A stretch of DNA of 64,000 bases, taken from contig CAWGMT010000013.1 of the NCBI GenBank assembly GCA_963823675.1, positions 1,116,001-1,180,000 on the forward strand, given 5' to 3'. Below are positions 18,518 to 28,160 of this stretch, piece by piece (within the stretch, counting starts at the first letter, position 1; every line of letters begins with the position of its first letter). A program made the position numbers and the translations under genes. The notes below the pieces were generated by a model. It saw nothing but the letters and a program-made list of their open reading frames with translations, ran no database searches and was not told the origin of the DNA. This DNA comes from CAWGMT01 sp963823675 (GTDB taxonomy: Bacteria > Planctomycetota > Planctomycetia > Isosphaerales > Isosphaeraceae).

Positions 18518-19577
18518 ATGCGAAGCTCAAGCCGAAGTTGGTCAAGTCTGGGAATCCTCATGATCGCAGTCGCCGGTTGCGACGACCGTGGTCAGACGCA
18601 TATCGCCCCCCCCCCCCAGACGAAAGCACCGCGGCCAGAGCACCGCTGATCGCCGAGGAGTCGAGATCGCACCACTTCGGTGCGGTCATCAGCAAGTCCG
18701 GTCTGAAGCTGAAGCACGCCTACCGCCTGGTTAATACGACAAAACACGACATCAAGGTCACGAACCTCGTCAACCGTAGGCCGTGCTGTGGCGAGGTCGC
18801 ATCGGCAAGACGATGCTGCATCCCGGAGACGAGACGGTAGTCGAGGTCACGCTTTCGATCAGGCAAGAATTCGGCGATGTCGTCCACGACACGGTTGTCC
18901 GGACCGAGCCTGCTCCTGGTGAAGAGCTGGTCCTGCGGACGGTGGCCAGGGCTTACCCTGCGATCCGGATCGAGGAAGTAACGCCGGCCAATGGAACGGT
19001 TCTTCTGAGCTCGGATAGACCAAAATCGGTCGAGTTCCGCGTCCTCGCTTATGGATCCTCGACGCAGGCGCCGATTGATCTGGACCGCGTGGAGCTGCAC
19101 TCGGCGATCAAGGTCGATTGGCTCGGACCCAAGGTGAACGCTGTCCCCCAGGAGGACCTGACGTTCGAGGCGCGCCGATTCACGGCCCTGTTCGATCCGG
19201 CCGGGCCACCCGGCGAGCGTAAGGCCGCGATTGTGCTCCAGGATGACGAACGACCCTGCTACACTCATGTCGTGAGCTGGGAGGCGGCCTCGCCGCTCAC
19301 GGCCTCTCCGAAGATGGTCGTGATGAAGCCGGGCGAGCGCGACTACCGCGTGGTCATCCAGTCGCGGGACCAGAAACCGTTCCGAGTCACGCGAATCGAA
19401 TGCAAGGTGCCCGGAGTTCATGGCCGAGCAGCCGATACCACGGCTGCCCTCACGCAGATGGTTGAGGTCGGGGGTCAAGGGGCGGTGCGGCCGCAAGATC
19501 GGCGGGGGACCATCGCGGTTTTCACCGATCATCCGTCGCAGGCCAGAGTGGATTTGCCGTTTGTCGTGATCGATTAG
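18518..19577 (+). CDS. DUF1573 lipoprotein, interrupted by two frame changes (cassette B)
   Basis: The ATG at 18518 opens MRSSSRSWSSLGILMIAVAG with a lipobox (VAGC). A C12 run (18606-18617) then shifts the frame, and the following frame holds the DUF1573 core HHFGAVISKSGLKLKHAYRL and VNRRPCCGEV. A second shift near 18800 leads into IGKTMLHPGDETVVEVTLSI and the rest of the protein (to 19577), which contains a second immunoglobulin-like domain. Each shift is explained by one missing base. The two-domain architecture matches planctomycete DUF1573 proteins, which are secreted and of unknown function. It is followed 28 bp later by the DUF1559 gene. Confidence 0.65.
18606..18617. repeat. C12 homopolymer inside the DUF1573 gene
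   Basis: Twelve consecutive C encode a proline run just after the lipobox of the DUF1573 protein. With 12 C the downstream frame is closed; 10 or 13 C would restore it. Either this is a slippage-controlled (phase-variable) switch or the homopolymer length was miscalled. Confidence 0.85.
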
Positions 19578-19605
19578 CACGGCGTAGTGCAAAAAGGGGG
19601 AAGGC

Positions 19606-20649
19606 GTGACTGGACTTCGACGAACCAAAAGTGGCGGAGCCGCACTCATCCATCCCGGATTCACCTTGATCGAGGCGTTGGTCGTTGTCTCGCTGATCGG
19701 AGTGCTGATTGCACTGCTCCTGCCAGCCGTGCAGTCTGCCCGCGAGGCAGCACGAAGGGCGCAGTGCATGGGCAATCTGAGGCAGATTGGCTTGGCTCTC
19801 CATAACTACCATGAGGCTAACCAGTGCTTCCCGTTAAACTGGCGGCGCGACCTCCGCACGCTGCCGAGCCCGAGTTTTCCCTACCGTTCACTCGCACGCC
19901 CCTATTCGGCGCTGACCCGGCTTCTTCCATACCTAGACCAGCAAGCGCTTTATGCGGACATCAATTTCAGCGTCCAGCAGTACCCGGACGTGTACATGGG
20001 CGGCGTTAACTTTCCGCAAAACGCCACCGCATACCAAACTACAGTTTCTACGTTCATTTGCCCGACCGACAACAGCGCGGCCCCTACCGCTTTCGGCTGT
20101 AGTTATCGGGGCAACCACGGCGTCGGCCCCGCGCCGTTCACGGCGGCGCAACTGTCCGACAGCGGCAACGGTTTCTACACCCTCCCGGGTCCTTTGTCCG
20201 CCAGCGACTTTCCGGACGGCCTTTCTCATACAGTGGCCTATTCCGAGCGCCTAAAAGGAACCGGCGGCGGGACTGATGTGGTGCCGCAAAGAGATTTCGG
20301 TGAGATCATGGTCCTGCCCCACTGCATGACCCGCGGCGCGGACTACGCGTTGCAGTGCTGTCGCGTCGCGTCAACCCAGGGCTTTCCGGCCGACCGACAA
20401 GGCGGCTTCACGTGGTTCCTTGGCGACTTCGAATGCACCGCGTACAACCACGCCCAGGCGCCAAATGGTCCTATCCCTGACTGCCTCCACGTGGTTGCGC
20501 AGATGGGCATAGTTACCGCCCGCAGCCCCCACCCAAGCGGCGTGAATGCTCTGATCGGTGACGGTTCTGTCCGGTTCGTAGCCGGGTCGATACAGCGTCA
20601 GGTCTGGCGCGGCCTCGGCACCAGGAACGGCGACGAGCTTGTTGAATGA
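19606..20649 (+). CDS. DUF1559 pseudopilin-like protein (cassette B)
   Basis: The 347-residue protein has the prepilin motif HPGFTLIEALVVVSLIGVLI (about 22-41) and the family signature RRAQCMGNLRQIGLALHNYH. It ends with the conserved SGVNALIGDGSVRFV stretch. The GTG start at 19606 follows a G-rich GGGGGAAGG site. It lies between the DUF1573 gene and the small Cys-rich gene, all co-directional. The mirrored cassette ends with a second DUF1559 gene. Confidence 0.87.
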   Translation: MTGLRRTKSGGAALIHPGFTLIEALVVVSLIGVLIALLLPAVQSAREAARRAQCMGNLRQIGLALHNYHEANQCFPLNWRRDLRTLPSPSFPYRSLARPYSALTRLLPYLDQQALYADINFSVQQYPDVYMGGVNFPQNATAYQTTVSTFICPTDNSAAPTAFGCSYRGNHGVGPAPFTAAQLSDSGNGFYTLPGPLSASDFPDGLSHTVAYSERLKGTGGGTDVVPQRDFGEIMVLPHCMTRGADYALQCCRVASTQGFPADRQGGFTWFLGDFECTAYNHAQAPNGPIPDCLHVVAQMGIVTARSPHPSGVNALIGDGSVRFVAGSIQRQVWRGLGTRNGDELVE

Positions 20650-20685
20650 AACGGTGGCACTAGGCTCATTTGGAGGTGATTCCCC

Positions 20686-21132
20686 ATGCTCAAACAGAGA
20701 TTATTGGCGGCTCCGGGCAACCGCGCGCTTTTGGGCGCTGTCACGCTGTTTGCCGCTAGTTTGGCTGCTGCTACGTACCCCGGCGCTCGGTCTCGGCTGG
20801 TTGCATCCGAGATGTCCGGGTCGCGAGGCAGCCATTTCTTCAACAACACTCTTCCTTGCAACGCGTTGGAGAACCTCGCTGCCTGCACGCAAGTCAACGT
20901 ACCGTGCAACACCTGTGGGCCCACGAGCGCGGGCCAGACGTTCCAGGCCGCCGCAGGCGCCGGCTGCCAAGTCGATCCAGGCGCGGCAGGGCACGGCAAC
21001 TGCAACAACATCTATAACGGCACGTGCCTGCAGCAGGTGGTTCTTATTTGCTCCACGACCGCCCCGGGCGGTGGCAAGACTCAGAACGCCTGTACAATAC
21101 CCCCGGGACCTCCTCCGGTTGAGCCCGAATGA
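20686..21132 (+). CDS. Small exported Cys-rich protein (cassette B)
   Basis: A 148-residue protein with a strong ribosome-binding site (GGAGGTGA, 5-6 nt before the ATG). The N-terminus is a signal or anchor (ALLGAVTLFAASLAAA), followed by nine Cys (58, 67, 74, 77, 94, 106, 114, 122, 136) in a Gly/Asn-rich context. It ends CTIPPGPPPVEPE. The CT[VI]PP tail recurs in the protein at 17351-17674. No known family was recognised. The many Cys suggest an extracytoplasmic, disulfide-stabilised or metal-binding protein. Confidence 0.68.
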   Translation: MLKQRLLAAPGNRALLGAVTLFAASLAAATYPGARSRLVASEMSGSRGSHFFNNTLPCNALENLAACTQVNVPCNTCGPTSAGQTFQAAAGAGCQVDPGAAGHGNCNNIYNGTCLQQVVLICSTTAPGGGKTQNACTIPPGPPPVEPE

Positions 21133-21216
21133 GAGTCCCTAGAAGCGGCGTTTCAGTCGAGGCATTTCCCGTGCGCTGTCCGTGCATCGCCGACCGCGTA
21201 TGCGCATGATTCCAGG

Positions 21217-22386
21217 ATGGCGACAATCTCGGATGGCCCAAAGATGTTCAACTTTCCCGCTGCATTATCGGCGCTAATGGCGGTGGCGCTTACACAGGCA
21301 CCGGTCGATCAGTCGTCGCGCTCGACCATGGGAGACGAGTTCAAGTCGTTTATCGAAATGATTGCCTCGACTCAACCGCAGCTCGAGGACTTCCAGTGTG
21401 AGTTCGAAGGAAGCACTGTGATCAAGAGCGAGGCCGTAAAGCAGCGCCTCAAGCTCCCGGAGGATGGCATTTCGGAGCGGGTCTCGGGGGTATTCGTCTG
21501 GACGGCCCGTGGCGATACGTACGTTAACACGTTGCACCAGACAGAACCCGGGGGTGCGATCGAGAGAGAACAGTTGATCGTCAGGGCATCGAAGGACGAA
21601 GCTGAGCAGTATCTGAGACACGATAATGCGCCAATCGGCCGGGGCCTCATCGACCGCCCGAATAATGTCAACACAAACCGGACGGGATCTCTCGGTTCGA
21701 TCTTTCTGATCGACACCATCAAGCGGTTCACTGCTTTACGAAATATGGTCTTCTCTGTAGCCGACGATGTTCTCGACGGACAGAAGCTCAAGCTGCTCTC
21801 GATTTCATTTGAGAACGCCTCGGCCCCATATCATAAGCTCTGGATCGATCTCCGGCGCGGTGGGCATGTCGTGCGGTGGGAAACGTTCGCGCCGGGTGGC
21901 GAGCTGAGGGGGCGGTCCAACATTGGGCTGCATTCTTTCCAACTAGGAGAAAAGACCCTGTGGATGCCGGTATCCGGCGTCACCGAGTCGCATAACGACT
22001 TTAAAGACGGGAAGCCGTATTACCCGGCAGAGCCGATCACAGTTGAGACGATCTACGTCTTGAACGGGACTCTGGTGTTCAACAAGCACCCGGGTCCCGA
22101 AACGTTCAGCATCAAGTACGGGCCCGGCACGCCGATCTCCGACAATCTCCGCAAGCTTGAGTACCAATTCGGCCAGCAAAAGTCCGGACCCAGAACCGCA
22201 ATGCCAAGAGCTGAAGCCGAGAAGATGCTGAACGAAGCAGTTGCGAGGGCTGAGGAACAGAAGAATGAGCTGGTCGTTGCCCCGGCTGCCGGGGGCTTCG
22301 ACCTGCTATGGTGGCTTGCCTGGGGTTTTGGTGCGCTCCTCGTGGCTTCCTCGGTCGCGCTGCTGATCCAGAGACGAAGTCGTTGA
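21217..22386 (+). CDS. Exported, C-terminally membrane-anchored LolA-like protein (cassette B)
   Basis: The 389-residue product starts with a short signal-like helix (FNFPAALSALMAVALTQA), continues as a large beta-rich domain, then a Glu-rich linker, and ends with a transmembrane helix (LLWWLAWGFGALLVASSVAL) and basic tail. The central part resembles LolA-type carrier domains only in pattern. ATGs at 21217 and 21244 are both possible. It follows the Cys-rich gene by 84 bp and precedes the C39-like peptidase gene. The layout equals that of the protein at 14127-15266. Confidence 0.6.
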   Translation: MATISDGPKMFNFPAALSALMAVALTQAPVDQSSRSTMGDEFKSFIEMIASTQPQLEDFQCEFEGSTVIKSEAVKQRLKLPEDGISERVSGVFVWTARGDTYVNTLHQTEPGGAIEREQLIVRASKDEAEQYLRHDNAPIGRGLIDRPNNVNTNRTGSLGSIFLIDTIKRFTALRNMVFSVADDVLDGQKLKLLSISFENASAPYHKLWIDLRRGGHVVRWETFAPGGELRGRSNIGLHSFQLGEKTLWMPVSGVTESHNDFKDGKPYYPAEPITVETIYVLNGTLVFNKHPGPETFSIKYGPGTPISDNLRKLEYQFGQQKSGPRTAMPRAEAEKMLNEAVARAEEQKNELVVAPAAGGFDLLWWLAWGFGALLVASSVALLIQRRSR

Positions 22387-22441
22387 AAAACGGCGCAGAG
22401 GGTTCTAGGGCTACGGGCTCCCGCAAAAGCGAAGTCTGATC

Positions 22442-23059
22442 ATGGGTTTCGAAGAGGTCCGAGGCGGAATCGGCTGCCGTCAGGCGGTCCTGGGTGTTGT
22501 GGGTTTACTTGGCTTGGCGGTAAGCCTGCGCGGCGCAGAACGCGGTGAGGAGGTGACGCGTGATTGTGGCGTCAATGTCCTCTTTGTCTTGCTCCGGCTG
22601 GAACAACGTCCTGTCTCGCTCGATCGCATTACGTCAGCGCTGCCGCCCCAACGTCCGGATGGCTACTCGATGGGTGAGCTGGCGGCAGCGGGTGCCCACC
22701 TTGGTTTGGAGCTGGAGGGCGTACGGTTCGGCAAGGGAGACAAAACCCTCGATCGGCCCGCGATCGCGTTTTTCAAAGACGCGCGAGGCGGGCATTTTGT
22801 CGTGCTCCGGCCGGTCGGGAGCCGGGGAACGATGGTGCAGGTGATTGACCCGCCACGCGTGCCGTGGGTCGCCGATTACGACCGGCTCTTCCCCGCAAAA
22901 TCCTGGACGGGCCGGGTCCTCGTTCGCCGCGACCCCTGGCTGGTCCGGAACATGATCCCCTCGCTGATGGCTCTGGCCGGCAGCATCCTGATCGTCGCGG
23001 GTATCACGCGCCGACGACGACCGCTCGACGTGCAAAAGTCGGCGGTCGTTGGCGTCTGA
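22442..23059 (+). CDS. Membrane-anchored C39-like cysteine peptidase (cassette B)
   Basis: The 205-residue protein has an N-terminal hydrophobic segment (QAVLGVVGLLGLAVSLRGAE), a C39-like domain and a C-terminal transmembrane helix (MIPSLMALAGSILIVAG) with a basic tail. The likely catalytic residues are Cys42 (TRDCGVNVLF), His118 (GGHFVVLR) and Asp136 (VQVIDPP). The usual oxyanion Gln before the Cys is not evident (Glu/Arg region). It has no ABC domain. It closes the plus-strand cassette and is followed by the convergent sigma-factor fragments. Confidence 0.72.
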   Translation: MGFEEVRGGIGCRQAVLGVVGLLGLAVSLRGAERGEEVTRDCGVNVLFVLLRLEQRPVSLDRITSALPPQRPDGYSMGELAAAGAHLGLELEGVRFGKGDKTLDRPAIAFFKDARGGHFVVLRPVGSRGTMVQVIDPPRVPWVADYDRLFPAKSWTGRVLVRRDPWLVRNMIPSLMALAGSILIVAGITRRRRPLDVQKSAVVGV

Positions 23060-23085
23060 AACCGGGGTTGTGGAAACAACGTGCC

Positions 23086-23415
23086 TCAAAACATCGGCAG
23101 ATCTAGCTTCTCCTCGCCGGCGATCTTGCGGAGTTTGTCCTCGGCGCGGGACTCGATCTGCCTGACTCGCTCCTTGGTGATCCCCAGCTCGCGGCCCAAC
23201 TGTTCCAGGGTCTGCTCGCTGGCGCCTCCCAGACCGAAGCGGCTGATGATGATCTTGCGCTCGCGTTCATCCAGATGGCCGAGCATGCCCTTGACGGCCT
23301 CCTGCATTCGCTTGAGCGCGCTTTCATACTCGTGTTCGTCGGCGCGGGTGTCGGCGGCTTCGAACATCTCTTCGTGGCCCGTGACAAATCGATCGCGGCG
23401 ATATTTCTCTTCGTA
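23086..23415 (-). pseudogene. Second copy of a sigma-70 3' end (regions 3-4)
   Basis: This minus-strand segment encodes YRRDRFVTGHEEMFEAADTR, then ERKIIISRFGLGGASEQTLE and ELGITKERVRQIESRA, the region 4 helix-turn-helix of a sigma-70 factor. It is nearly identical to the 3' end of the larger sigma gene at 24258-25943, with a handful of substitutions (for example LGREL versus FGREL, AEDKL versus AQDKL). The upstream part is replaced by unrelated sequence, so it lacks regions 1-2 and cannot act as a sigma factor. Probably a duplication remnant. Confidence 0.75.
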
Positions 23416-23487
23416 GGGCTTCGCGGAGACAGACTTGGTTTCTTGTTTTCTAGGGCTTCGCGGTGACAGACTTGGTTTCTTGTTTTC
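23414..23487. repeat. 37-bp tandem duplication
   Basis: Two directly adjacent 37-bp units (23414-23450 and 23451-23487), each starting TAGGGCTTCGCGG and ending TTTCTTGTTTTC, differ at one position. They lie exactly where sigma-like sequence stops at the upstream edge of the sigma 3'-end copy, so they mark the junction. Confidence 0.9.
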
Positions 23488-23609
23488 TGCCCGACACCCC
23501 GAAGCCCGACGCCATGGAGCGACGAGCGAAAACCAAAAACAAAGCCTGACATCGCGAATGGCAGACCATCTCCAAGTCGGCGCCTCCCAGCCTCCGGCGC
23601 AGCGGTGCG

Positions 23610-24091
23610 CCTCGCGCAAGAGTGAGAACACGTCATCGAGCGTCTTGGCCTGGGTCGCGGCTCGCAGCGGTGCCTCCAATCGCTCGACGTCGCGCAGGGC
23701 GCGAACCTCCCGTTTGTATTTTGCTCCGACTCTCTGAAACTTCGTTTCCAAGAGCGCCAGGATCCCCGCCTGCAAACCTTCTGCGCACCCTTCTTGGCGC
23801 AAGCCTCTCAATAGTGGTCACGTAGGGCATCCGCCGTTCCTCCTCAAAGCGACCAAGTTCGTCGCGAAAGGAATGCTCCAGTTCCGGCGGCAGCGACAGC
23901 ATCCAATCGAGCACTCGAAACAGTTGCCGCACCTGTTCCGGCTCGAGACCTCGATCGTACAGTCCCTTGACCAGCCGGAGTTTCCATTGCCAGCGCGTCG
24001 ATAGAGAGCGCTGGGTCTCAAGGACTTTCTGCTCGAGTGCTTCCTTCCACGGGCTGTCCAACTGCTCGCGCTGTCGCGGTTGGGAGAGCAT
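23610..24091 (-). pseudogene. Rpn-type (PD-(D/E)XK) nuclease/transposase remnant
   Basis: The first frame (ending near 23815) encodes WKLRLVKGLYDRGLEPEQVR, LDWMLSLPPELE and FEEERRMPYVTTIERLA. A neighbouring frame continues with GLQAGILALLETKFQRVG and LEAPLRAATQAKTLDDV. Together these make the C-terminal half of the Rpn/recombination-promoting nuclease family common in planctomycetes and cyanobacteria. The N-terminal nuclease core is missing and there is a frameshift near 23.81 kb, so the gene is dead. It separates the two sigma-factor copies. Confidence 0.6.
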
Positions 24092-24257
24092 CGCCGCACT
24101 GTATCGCGGGGTTGCCCGTCCCTCAAGCTCATGATCCCCGACGTTGTTGCCTACCGGGGGCCCGGCCCAACCGACAGCAGACCGACCGTCGCGCCGTTAC
24201 ACGAGGTGGGAGATCACCTCGTCGAACCAAAAGCTGGAGAGTCGCATGGTACGCACC

Positions 24258-25943
24258 TCAGAGCATCGGCAGATCGAGCTTCTCCTCGCTGGCGATCTTG
24301 CGGAGCTTGTCCTGGGCGCGGGACTCGATCTGCCGGACCCGCTCCTTGGTGATCCCCAGCTCGCGGCCGAACTGTTCCAGGGTCTGTTCGCTGGCGCCTC
24401 CCAGGCCGAAGCGGCTGATGATGATCTTCCGCTCGCGTTCGTCCAAGCTGGCCGAGCATGCCCTTGACGGCCTCCTGCATTCGCTTGAGCGCGCTTTCAT
24501 ACTCGTGTTCGTCGGTGCGGGTGTCGGCGGCGGCCTCGAACATCTCTTCGTGGCCCGTGACAAACCGGTCGCGGCGATAGTTTTCTTCGGGGATCGTCCG
24601 CGCGAAGTTCTTCATGATGGCCCACGAGGCATACGTGCTGAACTTGTTGCCCCGCGAGAAATCGAATTTCTCGACGGCGCGGATCAGCGACATGTTGCCG
24701 TCGGAAACCAGCTCGAAGAAGTTGTTCGACGGACCGACGTGCCGCTTGGCGATCGAGACGACCAGACGGAGATTGGCCCGGATGATCTGGTTCTTGACGG
24801 CCAGCGCCTCTTCCTGAAGCCGCTCGATCTCGTCGAGGTCGGTGGTCCGGGCGCGGCTGGGGTCGAGCTTCGAACGGCGCTGGTGCGCCTGATACTTGAG
24901 GTAGTTCATCTGGCGGAACAGGTGCATCTCCTGCTCGCGGTCCAGGAGCGGGACTTCGTAGAGGCTGGCCAGATAGGGTGGCAAGCCCCTTGGGCGCTTT
25001 GGGCCGCCGCGGGGTCTTTCCGATCGGCCGGCTCGGGCAGCGGGCCCAGGATCGTCGCGGCCGCGTCGCGCTCGCCAAAGCTGGAATTGTCGATGAACTC
25101 GAGCTTGGTGCCCAGGATGCGCCGGGCGCGCATCTCGTTGATGACGCGGTAGATGCTCGATCGCGTCCGGTCGATATTGCCGGGCCAGAACCTCGACCGA
25201 GACGCCCATGCGAAACCGCAGATAGATCTGGGCCTTGGCCTCGTCGTCCAGCGGCGGCGACCGTATTCGGGAAAATCGCGCGATCGGGATGCTCGCGGTC
25301 GTAGGCCTTGAGTGTCAAGACGAATTGTTTCTGTGGAGCGTGACATTTTCCGTGCGATCCTCCGAGCGATCTCGACCAGGCCGGTCTGGCCTGGACGGAC
25401 TAGCGCCATGCGGCGGGCGCGACGGATGATCTCGTCCCGCTCCGCCTCGGTCAGTTGCCGAAACCGCGACCCCCGTTCGACCTGTTCGCGGTGGGCCGTG
25501 ACAAAACGCCGCAAGCTTGACTCGAGAAACCCGACCTTGGTGCGCCCGTCGATGACGAATCGACGCGCCACCAACCCTTGGCGGCGCCAGCGCGTCACCG
25601 TTCGCGACGACACGTTGTACCGCCGACTCACTTCATCCACCGTCAACACCGGCTCGTCAACCTGATCGACCGCCTGGCGTGCCGTCGCCGAAAGGTCCTC
25701 GACGAAGAGACGCAGATCGTGCTGGACGTCGCCCCCCTCGAGAACAAGCGCCGGCCACCCCTCGGGGCGATAACCCGTGATCCGGAAGCACAGGTACTCA
25801 TAGGGATACCGCTTGGCCCCTTCGATCTCGCCCAAGAGCTGCTCGGCCCGTGCAACCTGCTCGAGCCGCCGCTCCTTCGGCGCGTACCGCGTCTGCTGAT
25901 CTCTCAATTGCTTCATCGCGGGATGGCGATAGCTCATGCCCAT
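24258..25943 (-). pseudogene. Sigma-70 family factor with N-terminal HTH, multiply frameshifted
   Basis: Pieces in different frames line up as one planctomycete-type sigma-70 factor. First comes MGMSYRHPAMKQLRDQQTRY with a MerR/XRE-like helix (LTVDEVSRRYNVSSRTVTRW). Next are KAYDREHPDRAIFP and SSIYRVINEMRARRILGTKL, then regions 1.2-2 (PPYLASLYEVPLLDREQEMH and NLRLVVSIAKRHVGPSNNFF), then region 4 (LDERERKIIISRFGLGG to EEKLDLPML). At least five single-base shifts are needed (near 25.32, 25.26, 25.2, 25.0 and 24.45 kb). Either a recently broken sigma paralogue or a poorly sequenced intact gene. Confidence 0.75.
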
Positions 25944-26534
25944 CCTGGTTCACTCCCGAACGTCAAGCGATTGTCCGCCTCTGGCGCAATCCCCAAATGC
26001 CGAAACTTCGTCAAAACCTTCACATGCCCCCTAAGCGATCGTACTCTTTGACGATCCGACGACGAAATAATTCAAAGTTAACTCGACTCGTCCGTCGCGC
26101 CGGGTAGTCCCCTAAGCTCTTCGCTCCAGGTACCCCAATTCTTCGGAACGTTTGTTCCAATTCACAGTCGCACTTGCCGTCAAGGCGGCTCCCCAACCGC
26201 CTCAGTTATACGTACCATCTTCAACGTTGGATCGATTCGATTTGTGACCAGCCAATTCACGCTTGATATCACTTTGACACGGTTCACACCTTCGCGGTTC
26301 TCTCGATCTGCCAATTCGAACACCTGCTTTAAACAGACGTTTGAATCGAATGTTTTGTTCGCCCGAAAATTCTAGAACAGAGATTTCTTCGAAAATGAAA
26401 TGCGTGCATCCAATTAGGCGCAAGTGGAAGGCACACGCCAAATTGACAGGTTGGGCCAAGATTCCATAATGGGGGTGTGCGTCGGCTGGGACTCGATGCG
26501 GATCGCAATCGCACGGCTGCGTAGGGAGCGAAGC
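25944..26534. other. Intergenic stretch, AT-richer than average
   Basis: About 590 bp without a recognisable gene between the sigma factor and a secreted-protein gene transcribed away from it, so it should hold divergent promoters. The 26.3-26.4 kb part is notably AT-rich for this genome. No confident promoter could be assigned by eye. Confidence 0.5.
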
Positions 26535-28054
26535 ATGACAGGGATGGGACGATCAGTGTCGAGGCGCAGGGGGATTTACACGGGGTTGTTGCTGTCCATT
26601 CTATTGGTGTCGAGCGCGGGCGGGTTGCGCACGATGACGACGCGCCGAAAATCTTGTTGCGGGAAACGCTTGAGGCCGGAAACACGACGCGAGCCCAGAT
26701 CGAGCTGAAGGCCCAGGGGCTGTTTCGTCCCGGCTTGCCGCCTGGTGGCGCTTCGGCCAACGCCCGAATGCCCAAGCCGCTGTCGCTGGAGGTGCAGACG
26801 CGGCTGGTTTTCCACGAACGGTTGGTTCGATCCGCCCAGGTGGATCCAGCGCGGGCCGTCTCGAAAAATGTGCCGCGTGCCCGGCCGAGCGAGGGGACTG
26901 CGGGAGAGCCGCGATTGGTGGCGGTGCGGCAGGTCATCCAGGCTGCCTCCGCGATTAACGGCGAGGTGCGCCCGGCGGCCGCTGGGATTCGCCCCGAGGT
27001 CGCGCTGCTGCTCGCCGAGAGGCGCGACGTTGACGGTCCCGTGGTCGTGGTCAGCTCGGGCGGCCCATTGACCCGTGCCGAGCTCGAATTGGTGCAGGGA
27101 CTGGGCGACCCGCTCGCCCTGGTCGACCTCTTGCCCGGGCAGCCGGTTGCTCCCGGCGAGAGCTGGCGGGTTGGCGATGCCGCCGCGTTGACCGTAAGCG
27201 GCTACGACGTCGTCACATCCAATGATCTGCACGCCCATCTCGAATCGGCCGACGCTAACCAGGCTCGGGTTCGACTCAAGGGACAGATCAAAGGGTCAGC
27301 TCTGGGCGGAGCAGGGGCGATCACCGTCGAAGGCTTCATGACCTTCGACCGCCAGTTGGCCCGAATCGACCGTCTCGAGCTCAACCGCTCGGAGGTTCGC
27401 CAGCCCGGACCGATTGAAGCGGGTCTCGACGTCAAGAGCACGCTGGTTGTCACCCGCCAATCGGCAGCGCCGCCTGCGACCCTCGCGGATTCCGCGCTGG
27501 CGGGTATCCGCCTTGACATCAGCCCCCAACGGGAATTGTTGAGGGTGATCACCCCGAGCGGCAAGGCCAGTTTGCTGCACGACCGCCACTGGCACATCCT
27601 CTGGGATGACCCCAAGCTGACCGTGCTGAAGCGTTTGGACCGCGGGCAGGTGGTTGCTCAGTGCAACCTCATGCTCGGGCCAACGGTCGGCAAGGGGCGC
27701 CATCAAGATCCCACTCAATTCCGGGACGATGTCCGCCGGGCCTTGAAACAACGCTTCGTCCAGTTCCTGGGCGGCGGGGAGGTTGAGGGCGACCCGGCCG
27801 GTGGTTTCCGCTACAAAGTCGCCGTGGAAGGACGTGAAGGGAACCTCGGCGTCGTCTGGTTCTACTACCTGGTCGCGAGCCCCGCGGGTGAACAACTCCT
27901 GGCGACGTTTACCCTGGCCGCCGATCACGCCGCGGCATTTAGCGATCAGGACCAGGAAATGATCGGCTCGCTGCGCTGGGTCAGCGCATCGCAGGCTGTT
28001 TCGCCGGCAAGTCCCGGCGGGCTGGGGAGCATCGAGCGAAATCCACGGCCATGA
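26535..28054 (+). CDS. Large secreted protein of unknown function (one frame change)
   Basis: A signal peptide is encoded from the ATG at 26535 (GIYTGLLLSILLVSSAGG). Near 26.62 kb the frame changes and the mature sequence continues as DDDAPKILLRETLEAGNTTR to the stop at 28054. One missing base explains the change. The roughly 500-residue product has no recognised domain. Its last 150 residues have an alpha/beta pattern. The next gene encodes a protein of similar size, signal and C-terminal pattern, so the two may be paralogues or act together. Confidence 0.55.
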
Positions 28055-28160
28055 GAGTTTTGGGGAGGCATTCCCTACGGTCGCCGGTCGCGGTATGGTC
28101 TAATATCAGGGTGAAGCTCGACACGCAACGAACACATCAAGCGATTGGGGCGTCGAACCG

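Noticed and set aside
16446..23059. A classical bacteriocin ABC exporter
   Set aside because: The C39-like proteins lack transporter and ATPase domains, and no double-glycine leader is evident in the Cys-rich proteins, so the bacteriocin-exporter label is not justified.
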